64,000 nucleotides of DNA from Cryptomeria japonica (taxonomy: Eukaryota; Streptophyta; Pinopsida; Cupressales; Cupressaceae). The position numbers were made by a program, and so were the translations under genes. Shown here piece by piece: positions 46,727 to 57,749 of this stretch; position 1 is the first letter of the stretch, and every line of letters begins with the position of its first letter. The stretch spans positions 458,330,072 through 458,394,071 of the forward strand of contig NC_081406.1 of the NCBI RefSeq assembly GCF_030272615.1, read 5' to 3'. The notes beneath the pieces were generated by a model, which saw only the letters and a list, made by a program, of their open reading frames with translations, searched no databases and had not been told where the DNA came from.

Positions 46727-48070
46727 GAACCGGTTAAGAAAGAAACAAGTAAAGATCTCGGTGTTCCTGTACCGATAGAAGTTGCAGTAGGAGAAGAAGA
46801 AGAGGTAAGTGAAGAAGAAGAAGAAGAAAAACTAGCAGCACAAGCTAGAGTCATTCCTAGGTATGTAAAATTGCATCATGATCCGAAGCAAATCATAGGA
46901 GATAAAGATGCAGCGATACTCACAAGAAGAAAGGTGAAAGAAAACTCTTGCATGATTTCCAAATTAGAGCCCAAGACTTCTAGAGAAGCACTTACATATG
47001 AAGACTGGATTAAAGCAATGGAAGAGGAGCTAGACCAAATAGAAAAGAATGCAACATGGTCCTTGGTACCCATACCAGAACACAAGAATGTCATAGGTAC
47101 CAAATGGGTCTTCAGGAATAAGCTAAATGATGAAGGCATAGTTGTGAGGAACAAGGCAAGACTTGTATGCAAAGGATATGCTCAGGAAGAGGGAGAAGAC
47201 TATGGAGAAACCTTTTCTCCTATGGCTAGACTGGAAGGTGTCTAAATGCTACTTGCATTTGCAGCATTTAAGGGATTTAAGGTTTATCAGATGGATGTGA
47301 AGTCTACGTTTTTCAATGGAATCCTAGAAGAGGAAGTATATATTGAACAACCGGAAGGGTTTGCCTTATCAAAAGATAGTAACATGGTGTGTAGATTACA
47401 CAAAGCCCTGTATGGATTAAAACAAACACCTAGGGCATGGTATGAATGGTTACACTCTCATCTTGTGAAAATTGGATTTCAGAGAACAAGTGAGGATAGC
47501 AACATCTATCTAAAATTTGAAGGTGATCAGATTTTGATCTATGAAGTATTTGTAGATGACATAATCTTTAGAGGAGATGATAAAATGAGTCATGCTTTTG
47601 TAGATGGAATGAAGAAAGAGTTTGAGATGTCTCTGATTAGAGAGATAAAGTTCTTCATTGGTTTACAGATTCATCAGATGAAAGAGTGTATCTTTATTAC
47701 CCAGTCCAAGTATGTCAAAGAGGTATTGAAGACCTTTGGCATGGAGGAGAGCAAACCGATTGGTACACCGATGGTGACTGGCTATAAAATGACTAAGGAA
47801 GATGATTCAGTGTTGGTGAATGAGAAGGAGTACTGGTCAATGATTGGTAGGCTGCACTATGTGGTGCACAACAGACTAGATATTGCTCATGTAGTGGGCA
47901 TAGTAGTTCATTTTCAAAAAAGTCCAAGAGAATCCCACTTGGTAGCTATCAAGTGGATTCTTAGATATCTAAAAGGAACAGTTGACTATGGATTGTGGTA
48001 TCCATATAATGGCGACTTTAACCTCAAAGTATATACTGATGTTGATTGGGTAGGTAATGTGGATGACTGA
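46727..48070 (+). pseudogene. E11 reverse transcriptase
   Basis: Begins with a Glu-rich linker, then RT blocks [24 protein letters not shown], a TAA stop at 47243-47245 where Arg is usual, MLLAFAAFKGFKVYQMDVKS, YGLKQTPRAWY and catalytic FVDDIIFRG. Single frame throughout. Ends at TGA 48068-48070 at the start of RNase H. Confidence 0.88.
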
Positions 48071-48503
48071 AAGAGAACAACTGGTGGAGCATTCTTTGTT
48101 GGTGGAAGACTAGTCTCGTGGATGAGTAAGAAGCAGAGCTGTATTTCTCAGTCTACAGCTGAAGCAGAATATGTGGTAGCATTTATGAACTACACTCAAG
48201 CAATCTGGATGAAACATGTATTGGAAGGTTTCAAAAGTACCTATATCTGAACCGATGAATATATTTTGTGACAACACAAGTGCAATAAATATTTCTAAGA
48301 ATCTGGTATTGCATGCTAGAAATAAGCACATTGAGCTTAAGTATCACTTCTTGAGAGAAAAAGTTCAGAATAAGGAGCTTGTACTAGAACATGTTTCTAG
48401 TAAGGAGCCACTATCAGATATATTCACTAAGCCCTTACCGAAGACTACATTTACCTATTTGAGAGGTGAATTAGGGGTTCTACCCCTTCATGAGGTCAAC
48501 TAA
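48071..48503 (+). pseudogene. E11 RNase H end of pol
   Basis: After the TGA the frame reads KRTTGGAFFVGGR and AEAEYVV, then shifts near 48216-48240 into the frame reading [20 protein letters not shown] and SDIFTKPLP. It closes with a TAA at 48501-48503, the natural stop by comparison with E8. Confidence 0.83.
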
Positions 48504-48726
48504 AGTTGTGTGATCCACATCAGTCAGGTACTACAGTGTCAAATCTTTCAAGATTGATGTGTTGAAGGATGCTACTCCATAGGGGGAGCAGCATAGTGGA
48601 GAATGGAAGCTTGTGCCTCCACTTTGGCATTGTTGTCAAAGGGGGAGAAGCTATCTGATGATGCAGAATACACTGGTCTATGATGTCTACAGTTGCAATG
48701 CTACACTGAGTATTGCCATCAATGCC
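48504..48726 (+). other. E11 3' UTR
   Basis: Contains an upstream purine run AGGGGGAGCA near 48581 and AAAGGGGGAGAAG near 48637 before the true polypurine tract. Confidence 0.7.
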
Positions 48727-48738
48727 AAAGGGGGAGAT
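48727..48738 (+). other. E11 polypurine tract
   Basis: AAAGGGGGAGAT abuts the 3' LTR; identical to the E8 tract. Confidence 0.88.
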
Positions 48739-50151
48739 TGTTGGCATATGATGAATCGACATGATGATATGATGATAATGTATGTTGTCATTGATGTCAA
48801 TAAGTGTAAGTGAATCGGTATGCAGATTGGAAGAAGTTGGTGAACTGGTATGAAGAAATGCAGTGAACCGGTGTTGGGGTTTCACTGAGTGTGACTACCG
48901 GTTGGTAATCTCAGTTCTAGGGTTTTTAGTTTAGCAATCTCGCTTGTGTGATGCAACTGATGACATTTTGAGTTAAGTTAGCTAAGAGATGAAGATGATA
49001 TTGTGATGCCATGTCAGCTATGTGCACATGAAGGATTTCCTTGAGGATCTTGCAAGAGAAGATCGACTGCATTAAATGTCTACCTCGGGAATGAACATTC
49101 TTCTTAGTGGTATGAGAAGAAAGCGTGATGAGGTACTGATTTCTATGTGCGGTGAAGAATGGATGATGCAAATTGTCTTGTGATCTGTTTGAAATTGTAT
49201 TTCTCTATGTAAAGTGTTTGGACGGTCAGGATTGGACCACTTGTATTGTAAACCTAAAATGCTTAGGGTTTAGGGTTTATGCTACCAACCTAATTGTTGT
49301 CTATAAGGTTGATGATGTTTATTATTGTAAGTTGTTGTCTAATGTTGTGTGTGTATCCGAGTGATGAGATACTTGATAGACCAGTAAGAGAAAACTATAG
49401 AGTGTGATTGCAGAATTATAGGAACTAAAAAGGATCTACCTTAGCATATAGTGTTGTTATCAGATCAAAGCTTTACTTGTTGTCTTCTAACCATTTCAAC
49501 AGAAGGAAAATCCCTTTGCTGGGTAGCTTAAACAGGCTTACTGCAAATCCTCTAACCAGGTGACTCAAGATTCATTAAGTTCTTCAAATCCTCTAGCAAG
49601 GTAACCTTTAACAGGGTATATAGCCATCCCTTAACCAGGTGATCTTTAATAGGATTGGTTCCTAGCAAAACCCTATTGTAAAGTCTTTAACCAAAATAGG
49701 CTCCTAACAAAGCAAGCTTCAAAAGAGTTCAAAAACAAGCTTGTGGATATTCATTCCCACTGTGGTTTTTCCCATTTGGGTTTCCACGTGAAAAATCTGT
49801 GTGTCATGTGTTGTGCATTTTTCATGTGATGATTAAGTGCTCTTTGTTTAAGTGATTATGCATGCAAAGCTAACGGTTATGGTATTGGTGACACACCACA
49901 TGCATATGTTTATGGGTAAAGTAGCTATCAAGTATTAAATGTATTTGAAGTGTTCAGACTTACCGGTCTATGTTGTCTGAAGTCTTACTGTGTTTAACTG
50001 GTATTTTCATGGTTAAGTTCAGTAATGAAGACAACCAGTTAGTGTTGTTTTATCTTGAAAAGATTGTTAGAAAGTCTTTGACTGTACTGATTCACCCCCC
50101 CCCCCCCTCTAAGTACCAGTAAGGGTATCCGTTGTTCATCATTATTCATCA
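48739..50151 (+). repeat. E11 3' LTR
   Basis: TGTTGGCATATG to TTATTCATCA. Matches 42895-44324 including the telo-box (49263-49278) and the C-tract block (50088-50110), which is longer here. Confidence 0.9.
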
Positions 50152-50156
50152 AAATG

Positions 50157-51000
50157 GACCTAGTTCATAAGGTCTGACTTTTGGTAAAGTTATGGAATTA
50201 CTTTGTATCAATTTTTTGAGTGTTAATTCAATAGGTTCACCAAGGGGTGTAAATCTTCTTCTGGGTGCGCTTGCCCTTGGTGGTCTTGGATTGCTTGATT
50301 GTAGTGCATTGGTGTTGTTTATCTGAGTTAGATTCTTACTAGCAAGATCAACTGGTCGTTGTAGAGATACTATTGGTTGAGCTCTATTTACAACACATGC
50401 ATCAACAACTCCATCATTTGTGACATTCTTGTTCCTAGACCAGAATTTTGGTCTTTCATTGTTTGTACTTTTGTTTGGCCCATTATCTTTGTGGTGTTTC
50501 ATTATCCCTTGCTCTAATATGCCTCTTTCACATTTGATGACTTTTTTCGTGATGTCTTTAAAATTGTTTAGGCATTGCATTTGTAATGGATACTTAATTG
50601 GAGGTACATGATTTTCATTGAAAATGTCTACTTTCTCAACTTCAGGGATATGACTAAGACATCTACTGTATAAACCTCTCCAGCTTTGCAAGGATGTAGT
50701 AAATGTTTCTCCTTTCTTTTTCTTTGTTGCACATAAATCTATCAAGGTAACTATTGGAAAATAGCCTCATTAAGTATGTATCATCATGGGCTACCTCGAT
50801 ACATATCATGAAGAATTCCCTGACATGATCTCAAGGATCACCTTTCCCTCTATATTTGTCAAAACTTGGAGTTTCAAAATGCATGGAAAAAGGTGGCATG
50901 TATAACTTTTTGTCAAAAGGATATGCACAAAGGTCCTCCATTGTATAGCTCCTTTTATCATTGACTGTTTTCATACTGGTCATCTGTTTTTGAAGATTCT
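50157..51000 (-). pseudogene. E10 Gag core
   Basis: The minus strand gives the gypsy Gag core. Near 50900-50800 are words of the type FETPSFDKYRGKGDPxDHVREF and AHDDTYLMRLF. Then come an open frame (50157-50745) with SLQSWRGLYSRCLSHIPEVE and a C-terminal basic stretch APRRRFTPLGEPIEL ending VRPYELGPF. The last part continues at 42889 when E11 is removed. It would form the capsid; broken by frameshifts near 50750 and 51000. Confidence 0.65.
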
Positions 51001-51773
51001 CCATTTGTTGAGTCAGGATCTATGTTTGCATCAATGGTGTACTGACTTGATGAGTATTTCTCACAAAAGGAACAATATTGGAGTAACTTGAGCTTTCTGA
51101 AATGTAGATTGACCATGTAGTTGTGTACCATAATTCCCAATAGGTTGTGTAAAGTATGTAAATTGTGTATTGAAATTCGACTGAGTTGATCTTGTTATCC
51201 CTTGATTCACATTTTAGCCACTGAAGGTTGGGTTATACTTGTTGAAGAAGGGTTTTGAGCTATTTTAGCTTGCACTGTTACACTAGGCATTGTTTGAGAT
51301 TTAACATTACTACTTGCCAATGCAACTATTGATGGTGTTGAAGTTGTAGTTGCTTGAGTATTTTGAGATACACCCTAGGTTGATGTTGCAAGTGTTGCTT
51401 GAGACTGTGTAATAGTAGGTACTCAAGGAACAAAATTAATGCAATGTCACACCTGGCAGCAATATAGCCGAAATGTTCACTCTTGGAGGTAATTTGGCCC
51501 CATTTTGGACTAATCGTGCAAGATATTTGTCTCTATCTTTATTGATGAGAGCATTGCAAGATCTTGTTGGGTTGCTTCCAATTCTTTTTCAGTTAGATTA
51601 TGTTCTATTTCATCAATGGAGGGCATCATGTTTATGTTTGTTGATAAGTTTGTGGGTCTCCAACCCGGTGTTTGTTGATTTGTGGACAAGTTCATATTCC
51701 ATGTTGGGTTAACCGAAGGGTCATTATTAGGTTCCATCTGATGTTTTGCCTTTTGAGCACATGCTAATGGCAT
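51001..51773 (-). pseudogene. E10 Gag N-terminal region
   Basis: An open segment at 51510-51773 reads MEPNNDPSVNPTWNMN and later EIEHNLTEKELEATQQDLAML, a polar region of the kind preceding gypsy Gag cores. Low-complexity Thr/Val/Ala-rich sequence follows (51220-51440). Several stops. Confidence 0.45.
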
Positions 51774-51969
51774 GAATGTTATTTCAACGTGATCTTGACT
51801 CTTTAAGACTTTCTAAAATGTGAATGCAAGACTCAACTAAATGTAACCAGGTATGCTTCTAAGACTTTCTAAAGACTAAAATGCAGACAATGCAATCTAT
51901 GAGTGAAGACTTGCTATCAAGGATTTCAGAATTCAAACACAAGATCTTCAACGTATTGGTGAAATGCTT

Positions 51970-52200
51970 CAAAATCTTCCTCTTCTTTGATTTGATTTTC
52001 GAGGTCTATGTCAATTTGTATTGACTTTCAAACTTCCTCATCTATGACAGCTTGGACTATGTCGTATTGGTCTTGACAAGCTATCAATTCTTTAGCAAGA
52101 ATATTTAAACCATCAATTATTTCTAATTGAACGTTGTTTGACCGAAGATTGGGTTGCTCAAATGGGAATTTCTCATCTCCTTTTAGACCTATATGCTAAA
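51970..52200 (-). pseudogene. E10 leader protein module, copy B
   Basis: The minus strand reads IGLKGDEKFPFEQPNL, then DQYDIVQAVIDEEV, a stop, and KSIQIDIDLENQIKEEED. It is clearly related to copy A just upstream. Function unknown. It lies between the 5' leader and Gag. Confidence 0.55.
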
Positions 52201-52292
52201 GATTATAATGAAAACTATATGGAAAACCTAGGAATGATTGACACTTTTTTTAAGGAATCTAACGAGGATTTAGAAACTCTGCTATAGTCTTT

Positions 52293-52544
52293 TCAGCCAA
52301 TTGTCTGATGGCTTCCTTTTGAGATGCCTTTTTTTTTTTTAATCTTTTTACTCAATTTTTCATCAAGATGAACAGATTTACGGATCTCATTATCTATGAT
52401 GGTCTCAACTATATCGTACTGAGCACGATCAACTTTTAGTTTCCAAGCAAGGTCATCCAAACTATCAGTTATTCCTAATTGGTCATTGTTTGGCCCAAGA
52501 TCGGGTTGCTCAAATGGAAATTCATCATCTACTTTCAGACCCAT
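52293..52544 (-). pseudogene. E10 leader protein module, copy A
   Basis: An 83-codon frame, MGLKVDDEFPFEQPDLG ... AQYDIVETIIDNEIRKSVHLDEKL, ending in a Lys-rich tail. About half of 63 aligned residues match copy B. Acidic and helical in character; no known domain recognised. Confidence 0.55.
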
Positions 52545-54700
52545 GTATTGAGGTATGTTTCTTAGACTCTAATGCAATACTTAACTCTATATGAGTGGAT
52601 GCAACTTGATTGAAGACTACTCTTTTTGTGATGTGAGGACTTGTGCAAACACTTTGTGCAGTATGATGACACTAAAGGAATTATACATTAACTAGATGTC
52701 TATGACTTAAGATCACTTGAGAAAGACATGTTTTTTATCTTTGATTTTTGCAAAAGTTTTGGTTTGATGTTGGTGTTGATGTTGACACTTGACTTTGTTG
52801 AGGGACCTGATCTTGTTGATGTTTTGACTAAACCTAGTTGAGGTTCCACTTTGTTTTTGGTATTTTCTAAAATGTTTGAATTTGGTGAAATGTAGCAAAG
52901 GACACAATAGACACATCAAAAAGAATAATAACACAAAAATAATACTTGTTTAAAGAACTTTTTCAAATTCTTATGAATGTTGGAGTCTTTTTCAAAACCC
53001 CATTTTGTTTTCATTGTAATTGGTCAATCGATAGAACATCAAGCAGACTCTCCTAGTGGTCAAAAGGTCACAAGTATTACCACAAACCTCATCTTGATAC
53101 TCCATTAGCTCAAACAACCCTATCACACCCTAGGGTGCGCCCATTTTTTTACCTTTTTTAGGAAATTAGACCAAAGAAGATTGCTCCTCCATTGGCCTGT
53201 TATCCTAGGAGATATATGGTGAGTGTCTTGGGGGGAAATTGTTCCCCACCCTTGCACTATGATAATCCAAGTGTCTAGTTACTGACTTAGTTGGGCTTCT
53301 AATTTCTAAGGTGTTTAGAAAGAGTTTTGTTCGAGTGGTCACAATCAGCATTATTTTACACTTTGTTAAGGGAGGTCTCCCAGTCTGTAGAAGTTACACT
53401 CTACAGATTTTAACGTATAGTATAGGCACTGAGGGAGGCATAATGTTGTTGTGAGAACATGTAACACTCATCGCATATGATTTTTATCACATACACATTT
53501 ATTTAGAATGGCTTGGATTACTTGGCTTTAGTCATTGCCACTTAGGTCATTCCCTCTCACTTGGCCTTATGGGATACTTGGGAGGTGAGCCTTCTAAAGG
53601 TGTTATCCTAATGTAGTAAATGAAATAAAGCATGAAAAAGGTGGGTATGACTTTTTGATTACCCAAAAAAGGGGAGAGCATATACCTATCACCTTGAAGA
53701 TAGGAAGAACAATGATTCCTTTTAAACCTTCATTGCAATGTTTTCTAAGCATTAGAGATGTTACTCCAAAAAGGCATGGGGTTCATTTTAACTATCATAG
53801 CAATGATGAAAATTGTATTGTTCTTTTTAACAACACCAAAATATTTTTTCTACTCTAACCCTGCAGAGAAAATAATGTAAGTAGACATATGGTGGGCTAT
53901 CCAGCCTAATTTTCTCAATTAAAAATCTATATATTTTCACAAGTAGAGAGAAATCTTGATAAAAACCAGAACTAAATAGAGATAGAATGCAAAAAACCTA
54001 AACTAGCAATTGCGAATTACTATGATAGAAATTGCAAATTGATATCTGAGCAATTGTGTAGCAATATCAGGTTAATTGCTCATTAGTTAAATGCAAAAAG
54101 AAATTTTTTATTTATTTTTAAATAAACAACAACAAAAGACAGAAGATAGAAATTTGATTTTGTAATGATTTTATCCAAAATCACACGAGCCATCACATTA
54201 ATGTCGTCATAAAATTTGTATTTGGCAATAAATCAATGGATGCTTCTATGATATTGGGCGATTGCTTCTTTTTCTTCAATTTCTCGAAGCTCTCTATCTT
54301 CTTTTAGGAGTCTTTGGTATGCTCTTTGTTCTATCCTATCTTGTATTTCCCTCCTTGCACTTGAGATTTCAAAGGTTACCTTTCCTACCATTGGATTAAA
54401 CACAATTTATGCAAAAAATAAAATATTCTCAAAATTGAAAGATTTTTATGGGTTAGGTGCGCAAGATCAACTAATTAAGAAACAACAAATAAAAAATTAT
54501 TTTTCCCCTTTTTTGAGCAATTGCGGTGGATTTTACTGTCAATTGCAATGGATTTTGATGGCAATTGCGGATAAATATTTGTAATTGCAAATTTCTATCT
54601 GATCAATTGTGGATTCTGGTTTTCTGTGCACGCACGTATTTGCAAAACCAATTAAAACAACAGAGGAAGGTTAGATCTGATTCACATCAGGTTCACCAAT
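52545..54700 (-). other. E10 long untranslated leader and candidate primer site
   Basis: About 2.1 kb without convincing coding. Directly next to the LTR (54687-54700) the minus strand reads ATTGGTGAACCTGA. TGGTGAACC is in the position of a primer site but the tRNA was not identified. Confidence 0.45.
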
Positions 54701-55831
54701 TGTTGTCATGTATGAAATCATCAAATCCAAGCTAATTAGACTAAAAGGATGAATCACAAAATCCTTAACTAATTAAATCAATTTTAAACACTGTATAATG
54801 AAATAAATGATAGAAATAGAAAGATTAAACTAAATTAAAACTCCATATTCTCCACTTGTGCTTCCATTGTTCTTCTCCATAATTGTTGGTGTAGGTGGCT
54901 CTCAGGTATTGCACTGATTTCCTACATAAGATGGACAATAACTTTGAAGACTCTGAATCTAGCTTGAATTGAGAAAAAGAGGTTGAATTTATATATTTTC
55001 AACACAAAGAAGGTGAGAATTTGAACTCAAGTGTTGATTGATAGACAACTAAAATTGATTGATCTGTTAACTCATTAGATTGATCTGTTAATAGAATTGA
55101 TTAAGGAGTCAACTCAATTGATTAACTAGTAGACTGAATAGACTAGCTAGTTGACTGAGTTGATGAATCAGATGCCTGAATTGATTGGAGAGATAAGTAG
55201 ATTAATTGATCATTTAGAAAAGGTGATTGAGAGTTAAAAAGGGTGATTGATGAGTTAGCTACATTAACTAATTAGATAACAGATTTGATCAATCAGTTCA
55301 GATTTTATCATGTGTTGTAGGGATTTAAAATTGAATTTGATTTTCATTTTCAATTTGGATTTAAATTTGGACTTTCGAATGCTAAAATGCACATGAAATT
55401 AACTGAAATTCAGATTTGGTGAAAAATAAATTTGGAAGAAATGAAATTAATTGAAATGAAGTGAAATTCGAATTAGTGGAAAATGACATGAAATTAGATG
55501 GAATTAATTGGAATTATAATTTGGGGATTGGAAGAATTAATTATTTAATTAATTGAAATGAAATTATTTAATCATAGGAAATTGAATTAATTAAATCATA
55601 ATGATTATTTAACTAAGGAAATTTTTGCAATTAATTAAATAATTGATATTTAATTAATAATTGAGATAGGGTTAATTGATTAAATGATGAAATGATAAGA
55701 ATTTGATAATTAAAAATGTTAAATGTTCTAATTAGAATAAATATTTAACTTAATCGAATAATTAAAGAATTACTTAATTAAATAGATGAATAATTAGTGT
55801 AGAATTAATGAGATATTTTTAGGTGTCTACA
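54701..55831 (-). repeat. E10 5' LTR
   Basis: On the minus strand TGTAGACACC to CATGACAACA, 1131 bp, AT-rich. It is placed as the 5' LTR because Gag coding on the same strand follows. Its partner 3' LTR is absent. Confidence 0.6.
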
Positions 55832-56554
55832 CTAATATTATTAGATAATTGTATAAATATAATTTTTTAAATTAAATAATTAATTAAAAATATTGAAAAT
55901 AAATTAAAATAAAATTTTAAAAAATGAATCTATTATTTAATAATTAAGATTTATTAAATAAATAAAAAATTATTAATAGATCTTAAGGAAAATTAATTTC
56001 TTTTAATAAAATATGTTTTTTTATATTTTATAAAATAATAGTAAATATAATAGTTTGAAATAAAATAAAATAAATTTTAATAAATGAAATAGCTTTAAAA
56101 CTGATATCATTTTAGATTTTCTCAAGACTATTGAAAATACCTATACCAATTTATATAATGTATACAATAATATTATAAAAAATATATAATATTCTAAATG
56201 CAATTATTCTCAAGTAAATAAAATAATCTAAACTTGTATATGTACAGCGTGTAGAGTTTGAACTCGTCGCGATGTTGCATTAATTAGATAACGAAAAATG
56301 GCTATTAATAGATAACGAAAATGGCAATGAATTTATGAAATTGCCAATAAAATATTTAGTTTTCCATAAATAACAAAATATTAGCCAATAAAATTAAATA
56401 ATTTTCAAATGGTAGATAAAAATCGCTAATACACTATAAGGGGCAAAAGAAGCAATAAACAGAAGAGAGAGGATAGAGCCAAAGAGAAGGGTATTATTCG
56501 TGTGCTGGATTACATAAAGAAAACCAAGGGAGGAGGAGTCTCCCTTGGAAATCA
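55832..56554. other. AT-rich spacer and LINE upstream region
   Basis: 55832-56230 is almost pure A and T with no signal. 56440-56554 is purine-rich and leads into the LINE ORF. No LINE ORF1 was found. Confidence 0.5.
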
Positions 56555-57673
56555 ATGAAAATAACAACATGGAATGTCAGGGGTCTATCGGCCCCTGACA
56601 AAAAATGCTTGGTCAAGAGGGCTTTTCAAACAATTTCAGGAGACATCATCATGTTGCAAGAGACCAAGCTCAATGAAGAAAAAGCTTTCTTTTTCAAATC
56701 TTTAAGTAGGATGTGGGATAGTGTCTTTCAAGAGGCAAAAGGCTCCATGGGTGGACTGGTGACTCTATGGAATCCAGATAAAGTGACAGTAGAATTGATT
56801 AATAAGAAAGATAATTGGATGCACTGTAAAGCAAGAACATTGCAGGAAGATTTGGAATTCTCCCTAATCAATGTTTATGGACCGACAAAGATAGAGGAAA
56901 AGAAAAGGGTTTGGAAAGAAATTACAGATCAGATCAGAATGTTCGATCCGGAGAAAACAATTGTAGCAGGAGATTTTAATGCAATCCTCAACAATGATGA
57001 AAAATGTGGAGGTTTAAGAATGAATACCCAAGTGATGGAAGATTTCAAAGATTTTGTAGAAAATAATAACCTTTTTGATGTTGTTCCTAAAACTAGAAAT
57101 TTCACTTGGACCAATAGGAGGGAAAACTTTTGCAGAATTTCTGAGAGATTGGACAAAATATTTGTTGGTTCATTTTGGATAAGAGGTAGTTTTGATCTGG
57201 AATCAAAAATCCAGCGCATAACATTTTCGGACCATTACCCGATTCAGTTAACTTGCACAATACCATTGATGAAGGTGAAAGGCAACTTCAAGTTCTTAAG
57301 CATGTGGTGGAGAGATTCAAATTTTGAAGAAAACATGGAAAAATGGTGGAAAGAATGTAAAGATATTAAAGGCACTCCTAGTTTTTGTTTTGTTCAAAAG
57401 TTAAAATATCTCAAAAACAAGATCAAAATATGGAACGTGGCTTCCTTCAAGAACATCTTTGCTGAAAAAATCAGAGTGGAAGAGGAACTAAATAGGATTA
57501 ATAATCTGGTGATGGAGAAGGGGATGACGAATGAAGAATTCAATGAAGAGAATTCCCTTAAAGCGGAACTGGCAGAAATACTCCTGAGAGAAGAAATGTA
57601 TTGGATGGATAAATCCAGGGAATTATGTCTTAACAACAAAAAAACAAAGAAGAAGAAAGAGTCATTGTCTTAA
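56555..57673 (+). pseudogene. E12 LINE (L1-type) endonuclease, 3' truncated
   Basis: The 372-codon frame begins MKITTWNVRGLSAPDKK. It has the full set of AP-endonuclease-like residues: N7 (TWNVRG), E36 (LQETK), Y108 (VYGP), D140 and N142 (GDFN), RLD at 198-200 and S225-D226-H227 (SDHYPI). After this comes the linker up to MYWMDKSREL (residues about 350-360), the start of the pre-RT region, and then the sequence turns into a 40-bp direct repeat and a stop. The RT domain is missing. LINEs are usually truncated at the 5' end, so loss of the 3' part points to a later rearrangement. The endonuclease nicks target DNA for target-primed reverse transcription. Confidence 0.85.
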
Positions 57674-57706
57674 CAACAAAAAAACAAAGAAGAAGAAAGA
57701 GTCACT
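57627..57706 (+). repeat. 40-bp direct duplication at LINE breakpoint
   Basis: TGTCTTAACAACAAAAAAAC and its following 20 bases occur at 57627-57666 and again at 57667-57706, differing at one base near the end. The beginning of a third copy (TGTCT) follows. The LINE frame stops inside the second copy. Confidence 0.85.
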
Positions 57707-57749
57707 GTCTCCAGATCGCTATCTGCAACTGCTTTGTTTTGTATGAGCT

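Larger units (their letters stand above)
42895..50151 (+). mobile_element. E11 complete Ty1/copia element inserted in E10 gag
   Basis: 7257 bp, with LTRs of 1430 and 1413 bp and a perfect TSD AAATG (42890-42894 and 50152-50156). The primer site and polypurine tract are in place. The order gag-protease-integrase-RT-RNase H is complete with four in-frame stops and one frameshift. LTR divergence is roughly 8% in the first 350 bases by eye, so it is older than E4 and E8. Confidence 0.93.
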
